From Symbiodinium kawagutii (lineage: Eukaryota > Sar > Dinophyceae > Suessiales > Symbiodiniaceae): a DNA stretch of 64,000 bases. The DNA is taken from assembly GCA_009767595.1 (NCBI GenBank), contig VSDK01002138.1:62001-126000 (forward strand), in the 5' to 3' direction. The notes under the pieces were generated by a model. That model made no database searches. It was not told the origin of the DNA and saw only the letters and a program-made list of their open reading frames with translations. The position numbers and the translations under genes are program-made. Shown in pieces: positions 1-11,480 of the stretch; positions within the stretch are counted from its first letter, which is position 1; every line of letters starts with the position of its first letter.

Positions 1-714
1 GGGTCCACTAGCATAGATCTCCAGCAGTACTTGGATTTGGGGGGAAGCACTACCCTCCTTCGTTTGTGGCACAAGTTTGCCAGGATGGCCGCATGATGAC
101 CGACCCAGACCTTTTCTTGTCCACGCCATGCTCATTGGAAATCCTGCATTCGGTTTCATGTTCGGCGAGGTCCCACATTGGACGTGCCCACTTCGGAATG
201 GGCAGTTTCAAGCAAATCGCAGCTGAGTGATGTGCAAAGCTGATGCGCAAGCTGCGTCGTTTGTGGGGAGCTGAGGGGAAGCTGATCCAAGGCTTGTGTG
301 AACCGGCTACCATCGAGCAGTTCAGCAGCGATGGATGAGCAGGTGAACCTTTTTGCCAACCAGGCCAGGTACCCACTCCTCCCTGTGAACCATGGCTTGA
401 GCTGTTCGGCTATCCATAGCTATCCCGGAAGACCCACGGGCAGATGTTGGGCAGGGAGGAGCTGGGTGCGCGCAGCTCCCTGTCCAATAGCCATGACGTA
501 ATCGTATGAAATTGTGCTATTCATCACCAATGCCATCCATATTTCTTCAAATAACCATGGATATCGACCATATGACACTATATCAGCCACATCGACCACA
601 TCGACCGCATCAACGACATCCACTACATCAACCACATCAACCATCAAAACCACATCAACCTTACCATGCTCCCATTATCCGGAGACGTCGTTCCCCAGCC
701 GAGACTCCACGCAG
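1..714. other. Non-coding 5' stretch with simple repeats
   Basis: I see no convincing coding exon here. The stretch contains a degenerate CATCAACCA/CACATCGAC tandem tract (about 589-662) that keeps several frames open by composition alone. The first credible exon begins after the acceptor at 713-714. Confidence 0.4.
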
Positions 715-3700
715 GCGGAGGCCTGGCACCGGGACTGCTTGGAGGCTCAGAAGGCGGTGGCGCAGCTGGAGCGCAGCGCCACGGAGCAGCAGCGCCTACA
801 GCAGGAAGCCATGGCCAGGTCAGGAAGCAGCGCTGCACCGGGGGGGCGGTTGGCTAAGGGTTGGTTGGTGGATGGTTGGGTTGGTGGTTGGGTGGTTGGG
901 TTGGTTGGTTGGTTGGGTTGGTTGGTTGATGATTGGGTTGGTTAAGGGGTGGTAGGTGGTCGATTGAGGGCTGGTTGATGTAGGATGCTTGAGGTGACGT
1001 GCTGGTGAGGTTTAGAATGTTGGGTGAGATGGTGGTTTGGTGGTTGGTTCATGCTGAGTGGGTTTATGTGGTTGGGTGTTTCAAACAGACTCGGGAAAAA
1101 CTAGCACAAATGATTTATGATCCATGTCATGATGTCGGGTGTCCATTTGATTATATATGCTTTGGTGATGAACCACGTATTGATTCCCAATAACTTGAAC
1201 GTCAGAAAAGGCATAACTTGCGAAACCAGAAACCCTCAATCATTAATAAAGACCAGCCCATAGGACACCTTTCGCCAAAAACTGGGACGTTTCAGCCATG
1301 CCATGCGCAGAAAACCACCGCGGGCCTTCGCAAGAAGTGACAGGTCCAGCAGGTGAGCCATGCCCTGCCACAGGATATCGCAGTTGGAGGTAGAGCTGGC
1401 GCATTGGAAGGACTCTCAGCGGCTGGGTACCCTCAGCATCCATCAGGGAGCCAGACCCTCCCAGGCGTTGGAAGGGGTAGCCCGGTTGATAGGCTGCGTG
1501 GTAGTTCCCAGGAAGGCTGGACCGGACATGGCGGAAAGCCATCATGACGAAAAGGTGTGGAAGGTGGAGCATTCGTTCTTCAAAGAGGTGCATTTCAACA
1601 GCTTCGGTGGCCAAGGGGGAACCATTGGTGAGCCTTACCAGGCCTTTTGGGGTTCATGTGAGGAAGCGATTGGTGCACCTTCAAAATTGATGGATATGCC
1701 ACCGGAAAAGGATAGGAACTGGGCCTACCCAATTTTAAGCACCACAACCACCACCCGCCACCACCCACCCACCACGACTCCACCCCTGGAACCCAAGAGT
1801 TTTCCCAATGTCCCAGGATCGTGCGTTGCTGGCAGAAGCAGCTCAAAGCAGCTGTGCGGAGCATGTGGCGACACTGGAGTCACAACACTCCAGGGAGAGG
1901 CAGCTGTGTTGTTGCCACACACGGGGACATGGGGCTATCCCATGACAATTCCGCTGCCAATCACTCCGGAGAGAAGATGATACGACAGCTGGCTGTTGTT
2001 GCTTGCGTTATCTTACATTGACATCTGTAGCTACACCCATTGGTTTAGGGGCGCCTCAAATCGCCACCGCCAAAAAGTGATAATGCGCAAGAAAACATCA
2101 TGTCTTTTTGATGGTAAGTTGATACCTGTGTAAGATTCCGAACGCCGAAAGAGACAACAATAATGCTGCTCAACTTTCAAAACACCCACAATGTGGCTCA
2201 AACTTCAATGAAGATGTTGATATTATGGATGACATCAAGCTTGTGTTGCACGTGCTGAGCAGGCGCTGGACATACCAGTTGTGGCAACAAAAGAGGGATA
2301 CTGTATACGTGGTTAGTGCCAGCTATTCAATACATTCTTTCTTTGGGCAGGGCCAAGAGCACAGCGTGCATCAGCAGAGGGAGAACAGAATGATTGCCAA
2401 CCATACATGGGTTTAAATAAGTGTATAGCGGTAACTATCAATCCGTTTTGGGGCATATAACTTCATTCATTTGCAGCAACCCCCAGCACGTTATGCCAAC
2501 CTACACCTAATACGGCCTGACTTTATAAATCGTAATTGCTCATTCCAACCACTGGTTTACGGCCGAATTTGGAAAGCATGGTATACTATCGGATTAGACC
2601 TCAGCTGCGTAATTTTATAGTCATATATACTGACTAAGACATGCATCCTTGAATCATCTATGCCATTAAACCAGCCATGTGCAAGTACAGTCGTCAGCAT
2701 CATACACTCATGAATCATATTTCATGCCAACTGGTTCTTACACTTAAACGAGCTAAAGGTACAGTCAAAACTACCTGTTCCAGCGCGAGTAGCTATCAAC
2801 CAGGTATAAATATCACCACTTTTTTCCTCAAAATCGGGATGCCCACCTCCTGCCCTAAATCATCCATATATCAACTATTTGCACAACAATAAGCCAAGCA
2901 TTTTGGGGTTCCCCTATGGCCTGAGAAGCCACCACCATATCCACGCATCTTCGTAGTCAATAGCTACCGCTGTTCTAATCCCAAGCGCCACTGGATCTCT
3001 TCCCTTGGAGGCGCTTAGCCTTTGATTCCCTGGAGCGCGAGAGACGACAATCAGGAGCGCCACCACCAGGGGAGCGCCAACTAGAAATCGTTGGTGGTTT
3101 ATCATCGATCAGAAGGTGGGGCCCCCAGACGTTAGCTAAGTTGAATCATATCTAGGGTAAGTACCAGTTGCGGTAGATATCACCATGGTGAACTGGCTTG
3201 CTAACCAATTCAGAACTAGGGGGCCCCACCTTGTAGGATTAGCACACGGATAGGATATCCCAACACATATAGATCATGTGAGCCGCTTAAAGGAGATCCC
3301 ATCAGTGCTCGGTCGCTGATGTCGGACGTCCAGGGGCTGCTTTTTGCCGCTTCGAACTCTGAACCCCTCAGCAGTGCCTGCGAGGCAAATGGCAGGAGAA
3401 TGCGAAGGCGCTGGAAGGAGAGTTGCGGCAGAAAGGTGAAGCCTTAGAGGATGCCCTCCAACAATCGGAGGCGCCGCCCGCGCAGTGTCAGCTGACGCTT
3501 CAACAGCGAGAGTCTGGGGGTTTCCAGGGGAACACTGGGGGCACAAGCAACCATGTATAGTAGGGCACGTCTTTGAGAAACATCGATGGAAAGAGAGGCT
3601 CACATGCAATCAAGAGCCGCAAGAGCCCAGTTGAAAAAGGTGATGCGTTACTACGGTGTGAGTCCAGGGTCATGACCAACATGCCCAATATGGGTGACTG

Positions 3701-6700
3701 ATGCGCGCAGCAAGTGACAGACATGTTTATTGCATGATAGTTTTCAGCCATCATCGTTTTCCTGCCTTCACCAATCTTGTGAGTCGTGCGGGATGTGAGT
3801 CCAAGAAGGTATGTGTGTATGTGTGTATAGATATAGATATATATATATATTACCATCAGCGCAAACCAAACTACTGCCTGTCCCAGAGATTTCGCGTACG
3901 GATGCTGTTACGGACAGTGGGAGTGCTGCCGCTCCTTCCCAACCCGACCCCCCCACGCGGCTGGAGGACTTTCGGAAGCAGATTCAGCAACTGGAGATCC
4001 AGGCAGGGCTATGGTGAAAAGATCCCCAGTTGATCTGCTCAATAGCTGGTGATTTGTCCCAAAGATGGTTGTGATTTTGGAAGATGGATCCCACAGTCTG
4101 TAAGCAGATGCAGGTCAACCACAGACTGCAGAGAGTTCACAGGTGGCCGTGCAAGAAGCTGCGAAGAAAGATCTTGAAGAGGAGCTGAAGTGCAAGTCAG
4201 AGGCACCAATTGTGAAGATCATTTGCTTTCGGTCGCTGTTGGGAGTGATTTGGGGCCAGGGGTATCCATATATTACCCCTTAAAAGGAGAACGATTTGGA
4301 TCTACTAGGAGTGGCCCTTTGCACTGGTACCTGGACCTGTCAAGAAAAGATTTGTTTGGAACGGTTCACATCATGATGCATCGACATTGCGACGCAACTT
4401 CCAAGAACTTCTATCGCACTTGGACCACTTGGGACGACTGATCCAATGGCGGCAGGCGATGGCAGCAGAAGAGATCAAGCAACAGGTCACCATGCACTCC
4501 GCGGTCTCCCGAGAGGTGCCACTGATATCTGTCGCACCAAGCCCTGTGCTGCTGGTGGCTTCCAAGCTTTGCGCAAGGAGAACCTCCATCCATCCAAAGC
4601 GTATCATCATGAGACGCGTAAACCACCCGTAAGCCGTAAACCACCACACACTTGAGAAATGCCAAGACTTGTGTGAACACAGAATTTTTCGTGATGCCCT
4701 TTTGGCTCGAGATGTGCTTGATGGATCTTGATGGCGGATGTTGACTTTTTGATGGACTTCTTTCGGGCCATGTAGGGAGGCCTTTTATGGTCGGAGCACG
4801 CCAAGCACTGGGCTGGCTGTCCGTGTTTGCTTTGGGCATTGTGGTGGAAAATGTCATGAAGCTGGAGACCAAAAATGTCCCGTGGACGAAGTTGGCAGCC
4901 AATAGTTGTCGTATTTGTTGGGTTGAGATTGGCCAAAGTTTGCACAATGACACATACTGTTGCATATTTCATTTGTTCGAATCATGGAAGAATGACCCTC
5001 CAAGAGCAGCCAACATGACTAATTAAACACTATTATATAAACATCGAAAAACCATTTGTCACTTAATCATTGCCAGCCACTTTAAACCCGTTATATAATT
5101 TACCACTAGCAAGGTTGCTGTGGCTATCGGTAATCGTGGTTTTGTGACTGCAGGGTGAGTTGGGTTGGCCATGACGTGCTCGCAGACACCACGAGTATTG
5201 CATCGTATTGCAGTGTCAAAAACGTTATCTTGCACTAGACATAAATTGTTACATTACATTATTTATCTTTTTGAACAATAACATTTGGCACTCGATAATC
5301 ATGACATACGAACTAATTGTTGCATTAATTACGTGCTATTTGCACAAAAACATTCGGTACTCGATAATTGATCATGAACAACGAATAAACACATTGCCAC
5401 ATGTATCGGCAACCCAATTTGATCCAGCGGGGTGTCGTCATGTAATTACTGGTTGGTGGTTTCAAACACGTTTTTCTTTTTATTTTCCCAATTGTATCAC
5501 CCTAATATTGATGGATTGACGTGCGCCTATTTTTCATTGCAGGGTGGCTCAAGCACCAACCAGAATATCCGTCAACCACATGAATTTTGATCAACATGGG
5601 CGTTTTCAATGTAATTCATTCCCTATGCTTCCAGTTACCTTTGTAATATGTAACCAGCTGGTGGAATTAACATTGTTGTTTGGGGTTGGTTTCCTAATAG
5701 CTATAGTGGTTTCTCAAAACAGGGGCACCCCCAAATCATCCAATATCAGTCATTTATAGGACTAAACCATCCATTTTTGGGGTCACCCCCAGTTGAAGAA
5801 ATCACCATGGCAACTCATGGGGATTACCATCATCCCCTACCTCAGGTACCCCGCCTTGACGGCCCAGCCCCAGGTCTTCCGTCAGATCCTCGCGAAACAA
5901 ACGAGCCAAAGCAGCTCCGCCACGGTGGCGGAAGCGGTGGAAGCTTGGAGGGTGGAACTCCTAGTGCTGGGGCTGTAACCGTCAAGGGTTCACAATGATT
6001 TAGACCATCAAGGGTTCACAATGATTACTTCCAAGCTGGGCTCCCAACCACTTAGAACTGTTGGTTTATAAGTAAGTGAACTAGGGTTACCTGGGTTTAT
6101 GACCCAATTGATAACTGCTGGGGGCACACCTTGGAACGGTCGTTGGCGCTGATAGGTGGCTAATGTAACGATACTGGTTTCCGCAACTATGGCTGGTAAT
6201 TCTTATAACGGACAATTGCTATATGGTTGGCAATGCTCCATTGACACATTTACGAAGGTTTTCCCATAGTTCACAATGGTTGGTAGAGGTCATGCTATAT
6301 TGGTTGACCACCTACACTCAATTTCTAATAGTAGATGTACTAGTTTAAATATGAATGTTCGAAGATTTTTCCAAAGTTCATTCAGATTTCTAGATCTACA
6401 TAGGTCTCAATTTTCTGAAAGATACCATTTTTCTACATAGGTCATCTCCATAGTCTCATTTTCCTGAACCCCTTGGCAGATCCCAAGGAGAAATCAATGC
6501 CATGGGGAGTCCTCCAAGATGGTCATGGAGGAATCCTGGAGCTGCCCTCAGCTCTCAAGTGCGATCCCTTGCAGCACCTGCTGGTGATCAACCTGGAAGG
6601 CTGCCGCGCCGGCAACGACATGGCGGGGATAGTGGGGACACCCCATGGGACACACATATGACATAGGTGTCATGCACATGGCATATTTATTCATTTGTCA

Positions 6701-7800
6701 TTTATTACAGTAGTTATTTATGCACCTAGGGAGATGGAGAGAGAGAGAGAGAGAGAGCAAGTTGAAATGCTGACATGTTTGATTTTGACAGTTAATCTGT
6801 TTTTATGTGTTTGTTCTGTTTGTTCCAGCTTTTTCTGCATTTGCAGTCGGACCAAAGTATACTATGCAATTTCGATAATGGTTGACATGCTTGGATTTTA
6901 TGTTAGTTTGCTTGACCTTCAATGATGACTTCGTGCAAGAGGTTTTCAGGTGTTTGAAACAGCAACCTGCCTGCAACTGCCAAGCATACCAAAGATCAGA
7001 TGCAATTCATGATTTAACTTCAGGCCAAACATGGTTGGCAATGTCAATTAGCAGTGTCAATCGTTTGACTTGAGAAGCACATCAACTGCAGGCGATGCGG
7101 GCAAGCAGCGAAGGGAACATATCAAGCGAGAGTTTGCAAAGGCCAATTTGATGCTCGTTGGTGGTTTCAGTTGCATTTTTTTGTTGTCACACTTATTTCG
7201 ACTCAACGATTTACAAACCCAACCGGCCTTTTTCGTTGTGGTGCTTCACCCCTCATGGCAGCCATGGCTGACATGGCGAGACGCAGGGCAGCCCCGTTGT
7301 GATGCAGCCAGGACTGGGCGCTTTTTCTTTTGGAGCGCCGTGAATGCCTTGACGGACCCGCGCTTGGCGCAGGAGTGGAACTCCCGTGCTGCGCCTGGCG
7401 GAGCAGTCGCCGTACTAGGGGATAATAACCAGCAATGATATGGTTTGAAAACTATTGGTTGGTGGTTTGGTTCACATTTTTTATTTTCCGTAGTAGTCAC
7501 TAACAAATGGTTGGTTGACAAATATTTTCGTAGGGGTGGTTCAACCACCAACCAGTGATTCAAGTGAAACTATCAGCAACCGGCCATCATATAAGCAGCA
7601 ACAATTTATTGTCAAGCAGTAACCATGCAGCCGTTACAGAAGCAGCACGTATTGTCAGGTAGCGCTGCAGCCATTAACCCGCCATTGGCCACCCCAAGAT
7701 TTGCGCTTAGTGATGAGTGATGCAGCTGGAGCTGTTGGAGCGCCATGGCCTGCAGCTTGAAAGGGAGACCAGTGCTTGGAAAACTACCAAGGCCCCCAAG
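715..7800 (+). CDS. Coiled-coil protein gene, multi-exon (first block)
   Basis: A series of short, GC-rich open segments, each preceded by an AG and most followed by GT, all encode Glu/Gln/Arg/Leu-rich heptad-like sequence. Exons seen: 715-818 (contains QKAVAQLERSATEQQRLQQE), 1384-1426 (LEVELAHWKDSQRL), 1817-1905 (DRALLAEAAQ...ESQHSRERQL), 3372-3519 (WQENAKALEGELRQKGEALE), 3887-4013 (RLEDFRKQIQQLEIQA), 4143-4211 (VQEAAKKDLEEELKCKSE), about 4387-4485 (LRRNFQELLSHLDHLGRLIQ), 7092-7156 (GKQRREHIKREFAKAN) and 7726-7800 (LELLERHGLQLERET). The exon at 7726 seems to end at a GC donor. Reading phases between neighbours do not all agree, so some exons are missing or more than one gene is present. The product would be a long cytoskeletal or centrosomal-type coiled coil; no family can be named. 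Start and stop codons were not found. Confidence 0.5.
848..960. repeat. GGTT/TGGTTGG degenerate tandem repeat
   Basis: About 110 bp of GGTTGG units with variants, immediately downstream of the first coiled-coil exon, within the intron. The open frames rich in Gly-Trp-Leu-Val across it are a consequence of the repeat. Confidence 0.8.
3113..3234. repeat. Foldback element with GGTGGGGCCCCC arms
   Basis: The left arm AAGGTGGGGCCCCC is matched by its reverse complement at the right end, about 120 bp away. The centre is unique and partly self-complementary. It looks like a non-autonomous foldback element in an intron. Confidence 0.55.
5449..5563. mobile_element. Foldback family B copy (CTGGTTGGTGGTTT ends)
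   Basis: It starts CTGGTTGGTGGTTTCAA and ends in the inverted form AAGCACCAACCAG. Inside are a T-rich stretch and a CATTGCAGG segment near the right end. Related copies or partial copies with the same ends: 7453-7557, 9911-9970, about 13818-13881, 20654-20740, 23785-23860, 23281-23390, 34379-34438, 34599-34664, 35800-35928, 39398-39494 and 44104-44209. Confidence 0.55.
5706..5806. mobile_element. Foldback family A copy (GGTGGTTTCTCAA ends)
   Basis: It starts GTGGTTTCTCAAAACAGGGG and ends with an inverted form finishing GAAGAAATCACC. The subterminal motif CAAATCATCCA and an AAACCATCCATTTTTGGGG block recur in the other copies. About 100 bp long. A candidate coding exon begins 40 bp downstream. 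Confidence 0.6.
5846..5951 (+). CDS. Internal exon, hypothetical protein
   Basis: An open GC-rich segment after the acceptor CTACCTCAG and before GTGGAA. The favoured frame gives YPALTAQPQVFRQILAKQ followed by a Ser/Ala-rich and then Glu/Ala/Trp-rich stretch, weakly helical. A second frame is also open, so the frame choice is not certain. It could belong to the surrounding coiled-coil gene. No family recognised. Confidence 0.35.
6480..6631 (+). CDS. Internal exon, possible leucine-rich segment
   Basis: Exon-like segment after the acceptor CCTTGGCAG and before a GTGGGG donor. The frame reads KEKSMPWGVLQDGHGGILEL and continues through LPSALKCDPLQHLLVINLEG to CRAGNDMAG. The LQHLLVINLEGC spacing resembles one leucine-rich repeat unit, but a single unit is not enough to call the family. 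Confidence 0.4.
7308..7411 (+). CDS. Internal exon, hypothetical protein
   Basis: A GC-rich segment between GATGCAG and GTACTA. The frame reads RTGRFFFWSAVNALTDPRLA then QEWNSRAAPGGAVA. There is no recognisable domain. It is followed directly by a family B foldback element at 7453-7557. Confidence 0.35.
7453..7557. mobile_element. Foldback family B copy
   Basis: Ends ATTGGTTGGTGGTTT and TTCAACCACCAACCAGT are inverted repeats. The interior carries TTGGTTGACAAATATTTTCG, the same internal box seen near the right end of other family B copies (13.8, 34.6 and 39.4 kb). Confidence 0.65.
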
Positions 7801-8247
7801 GCTTAATTATAGCGCTTGTTAGTGGTTGGTTGGTGGGTAGAACTGATGGTGACTTGGGGCTTAAGAATACTCAATATAGTGATTAGTTAATCATTGCTGC
7901 TAATGAGAGGAAGCTGTGGCTCTAGCCATGTAATGCAGGGCAGTTCCTGCAAATTGTCCAGTTCCCCGCCTATCAAGGAAACATGGGAAAAAAACCAACA
8001 ACGAATCGTTCCCCCACCTCGTCACTCGTTTTTGAGAGAGAGTTGTGTGACGTAGAGGACCGGAGTTTTCACCATCATTAGCGGTCTCTGGTGGTTGCTG
8101 ACTTCATTTATATTACGTGATAGCAATCCACTTTGATTCATTGTAGACAAACGGATTCATCATTGGGAACGAATCAGCCATACCTGCCAATTATCCTTGC
8201 CAATAGGCCATATGGGTTGGTTGATTCCCACCACATGGCCATCCCAG

Positions 8248-8321
8248 GGCCAGCGCACCAGCCACGGTCATGGCTCATCCCTGCCAAGCGCTTCGACGTC
8301 CCCAGGAGACAGGGCGGGGCC
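8248..8321 (+). CDS. Internal exon, hypothetical protein, just upstream of the GT25-like exons
   Basis: After the acceptor GCCATCCCAG the segment is open in two frames. One gives PRSWLIPAKRFDVPRRQGGA up to a GTCCGT donor. The other gives a Ser/Gly/Pro-rich linker that runs on to a stop near 8372. It may be an upstream exon of the glycosyltransferase-like gene, but nothing in it identifies the family. Confidence 0.3.
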
Positions 8322-8460
8322 AATGTCCGTGCAAGCCGAAGCTGTCCAACTCCATGAGTCATCGAGAGATCTATGAGATGATGCTGTGACATGGCGACAC
8401 CGTGGGTGGTTTTCGAGTGGTTGGTCGTGATTGATTTATAGTGGTCAATAGCGGTTGATA

Positions 8461-8562
8461 GGGTGGTTTCTCAAAATATAGGGCCCCAAAAATGGTTGGT
8501 TTATTACTATAGATGGTTAATAATGGATGATTTGGGGGGTACCCCTATTTTGAGAAACACCC
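8461..8562. mobile_element. Foldback family A copy
   Basis: GGGTGGTTTCTCAAAATATA at the left and CTATTTTGAGAAACACCC at the right form near-perfect inverted ends. Subterminal AATGGTTGGTTTATTACTAT and ATGGATGATTTGGGGGGTAC match the family pattern. It is one of the best preserved copies. Confidence 0.75.
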
Positions 8563-9532
8563 ATAGTAGAATGGCAATGGTTTATAACCAATTGGTGGTT
8601 TTCTAATGGTTGATCGTGATTGATAATGATTAAGGATGGTGATATGCGGTGATGATGGGGATGCTACACGCCAACCATGGTTAAATAACCAATGTAGGCT
8701 GGGATGATCTGTGAATCGTTATATTGCAATGATTGATCGTTTTTTATAGTCAAAGGTTAGTGGTCGTTGAGATTAGTTTGCTGGGAAGGTGCTTAAATTG
8801 AATAGAGAGAGAGAGAGAGACAACAATGACTGATGGTGTTTCTTACGTTGCTGACCATCTTTAATCTCCAACATTGTGGTGGTGATTTAGTGATTGTCAG
8901 TTGGTTAGTATTGCTCGTTAGAGTTTAATGACCATTCCGATTCTTATAACACTGGCATAGACTTGAGAACCAACCATAAAGGCGCTGATCGTGGCTGCAC
9001 TGCAACCATATAGCACCATATAGCCACCACGTTTGCACGTTCTGCACGACAACAATTATATGAGAATCCAGAATCCGACGAAAGTGTGGCATTTCATATG
9101 TAGTATTCGGGTGGGCGTATTGGTTTTCCAACTTGTAGGATACCTTCATTACCGATAGGGGACGACCCAGCACCGATACCCTCCAAACCTTCACAACCGA
9201 TAACATTCTAACAACTACCAAACCTTCACAACCGATAGGGGACGACCCAGTTTACCACATGGCCACTTTTGTGAGACAGACTTTTGTCCGCTACTCATAT
9301 GATGATCATGCACCGATGGAAGGTCAAACGGTGTTGATGGCTGATGGCCGCCGAGCATTGCCACAACCATCACAAGCCATCACCAACCATTACCAACCAT
9401 CATGAACCGTTGCCACCAGGAAGCAACAAACACGAGATTCTGTGAACAAACTATATAATCCCTTCCCAGTACTACTAAATACTATTTTCATTATCTGGGG
9501 ACTTTTCGTAATAGCGGGAAGGGATTGAACAG

Positions 9533-10277
9533 AGAGCTTGCCATGGTGGCCTGACTCAACCCGCCTTGTTCGAAAGGTATGAAGGATGGCCCTGCACCAC
9601 GATCTTCGAGGATGACGTTCTCTTGGCCCCAAACTTCACCCTGAGAGTCTCCGAGACCGTTGGGAGCCTCCCCCCCTTTGATGCTTGGACGGCGTTGCAT
9701 CAAAGCAGCACTTGAAACCAGATGCAGATAGAGGATGGTAGAGGGCAGCAGAGGTTTGGTCAAGATACGCCCTTTGAACCCAGAGAATCTCCAAATGTTG
9801 GGTGAATCGTTTTGGCGAGCCCATTTTTGCAGGTTCGTATATGGATGTGCCCCGCACGGTACCCCCAAGGCCATCTAAGAAGCATCATCGAGAGACATCC
9901 CTCATGATCACTAGTTGGTGGTTTCGTTGATTGACTCGTATTTTTCAGAGGGGTTGGAGCCATCAACCAAATCATGTTTTGCTCTTCTGTACTTCTGAGC
10001 TAGCAATTTTGATTCTAACTACTCGTGTCTCAATGTATCTCTGTGATCCCATGCTTGATTTCCTGCGTTCAAAAATCATCAGCTCACTACTGGCCCCACT
10101 TGGTCATGTTAACGTGCCTTCAGTCGTCCATGTAGCTCCAGGGTCGGCCCTCAGGATGTGATTTTATGGGGCTACTGCCCGCAAGGGGTGAAGCCGCGCG
10201 AGCTCCAACGGGATGCTGGGAAGTATCCCTTGACCTTGTCCAGCGGATACCCGGGTGCATGCCTTCATGCCTACACG
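9533..10277 (+). CDS. Glycosyltransferase family 25-like protein, two exons visible (partial)
   Basis: Exon 9533-9679 follows an AG and reads RACHGGLTQPALFERYEGW, then CTTIFEDDVLLAPNFTLRVS and ETVGSLPPF. Exon 10155-10277 follows CCCTCAG and reads DVILWGYCPQGVKPRELQRD, then AGKYPLTLSSGYPGACLHAY and T before a GTCAGT donor. In GT25 (LPS glycosyltransferase/COLGALT) proteins the order is GxxACxxSH, then ILEDD with the catalytic/metal-binding acids, then a WDhhxLG segment, then GxxAYhhS. All four landmarks are recognisable here in order. The join F-DVILWGYC keeps frame only if the intron begins GATGCT and ends CAG; GAT stands at both borders. A family B foldback (9911-9970) lies inside this intron. 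N- and C-terminal exons are not identified. Such enzymes act on proteins or lipids in the ER/Golgi. Confidence 0.6.
9911..9970. mobile_element. Short foldback family B copy inside the GT25-like intron
   Basis: CTAGTTGGTGGTTTCGTTGA at the left and GGAGCCATCAACCAA at the right, with TATTTTTCAGAGGGG in between. It is shorter than other copies (about 60 bp). Confidence 0.5.
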
Positions 10278-11249
10278 GTCAGTGTCTTGGTGATTGCTGT
10301 AGCTGGTGAAGATCAGCGGGGAAGGTCACTGGAATCGCGGGAAAACTTTGGCACCGATGACTTAGAGGGTGTCTGGAGCACAGCCAGGTCCATGAATAGT
10401 CAACTTGCAGCTGAGATGGCCAGTGAAGTATTCAGCTGGTAATTACTGTGTGCGCTTTCCAGCCAAAATCCCACCCAACTGCAACAAGGCGTTATCCCAG
10501 ACCGTGAAATCACCCCCAACCACAAAAAATGGTAGGTTCGGTAGAGAAATCATCGAAGTGGAAATCTTATGGCCATCGGCATTTGCCAGTGAGGTCTACA
10601 GGGCGCCTTTACCTTCACGCAGGCTGCAACTCCAGTCAGGGTACCTGCAGATGGCGTCCTGGACGGTGTGAAGCATTGGGATAGCTCCGTGCGGCCGCAC
10701 GTTCAGAAGATGCCAGGGCAATTCACTGGGTCCTATTGGTATTCAACTCCCATGATGGCAGTGCCCCAGCTGCGACGAAAAATGGTTTCAAGTCAAGTTG
10801 CGTGTTCTTTTGTTGTTTTTCGAGGTTTCCAAATTTGGATGACCATAGAGCAACAGACACTCCGCGGGTTGGTTGATGGGAAGATTGACAGGAAAGCCTT
10901 GATTGAATCATTTTTTAACTATATATATATATATATACATATCATAGGGGTTTCCCAGGTCGATTTTCCCATCAACCAAGTGCGAAATTTTATGTGCGCT
11001 CTTGGTGAGGTGCAGGCTGCAGATGCGGACGCATTGAAGGGCGGTTCTTAGAGGCCATCCGAGACTCGTCACAACGATCACTGCAGTGGCATGGAGCCCC
11101 TACCATGGTGTACCTTGGTGCCATCCAACGGTGGTTCGGTTGAACATCCAGGACCAACAACTGAAATAACTGAAAGCGTCAAAAAGTGCTGGCAGAGGTG
11201 AACATCAGAGGCTGCAAAGCTGTGCTCTTTGCTGGGTACATTTTTCCAG

Positions 11250-11339
11250 CGGATGTGGCTCCGCGATCTGGAGCATGTCGACGCTGGCAGACTTGCTTCC
11301 AATGACCTGCAGCCTGGGGAATGGACAGTACTCCTGTAG
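11250..11339 (+). CDS. Possible terminal exon, hypothetical protein
   Basis: After the strong acceptor TTTTTCCAG an open frame reads RMWLRDLEHVDAGRLASNDL then QPGEWTVLL and ends at TAG (11337-11339). It could be the last exon of the GT25-like gene by position, but the link is not proven. A 222-codon open frame on the opposite strand covers the same bases and is judged less likely. Confidence 0.4.
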   Translation, partial: RMWLRDLEHVDAGRLASNDLQPGEWTVLL

Positions 11340-11480
11340 CGTTTGACTATGTTCGACCATGAGTTCATGCAAAAAAATGAAGCAGCAGCCGCTTCGTGCA
11401 AAACTTTGCTTCGTGTCGCGTGTCGGCCTCTTTGCACGGCGCGTGCTGCAATTGCCACACCGATCCGGTGACAACACAAG

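Noticed and set aside
4690..4712. Possible relict of the dinoflagellate spliced leader (CCTTTTGGCTCGAG; also CTTTTCGGCTCAAG near 39837)
   Set aside because: Only partial matches to the leader as I remember it, and such short matches are expected by chance in 64 kb.
9833..9877. Possible extra GT25 exon (FVYGCAPHGTPKAI)
   Set aside because: The exon at 10155 (DVILWGYC) fits the family better and joins in phase directly, leaving this one redundant.
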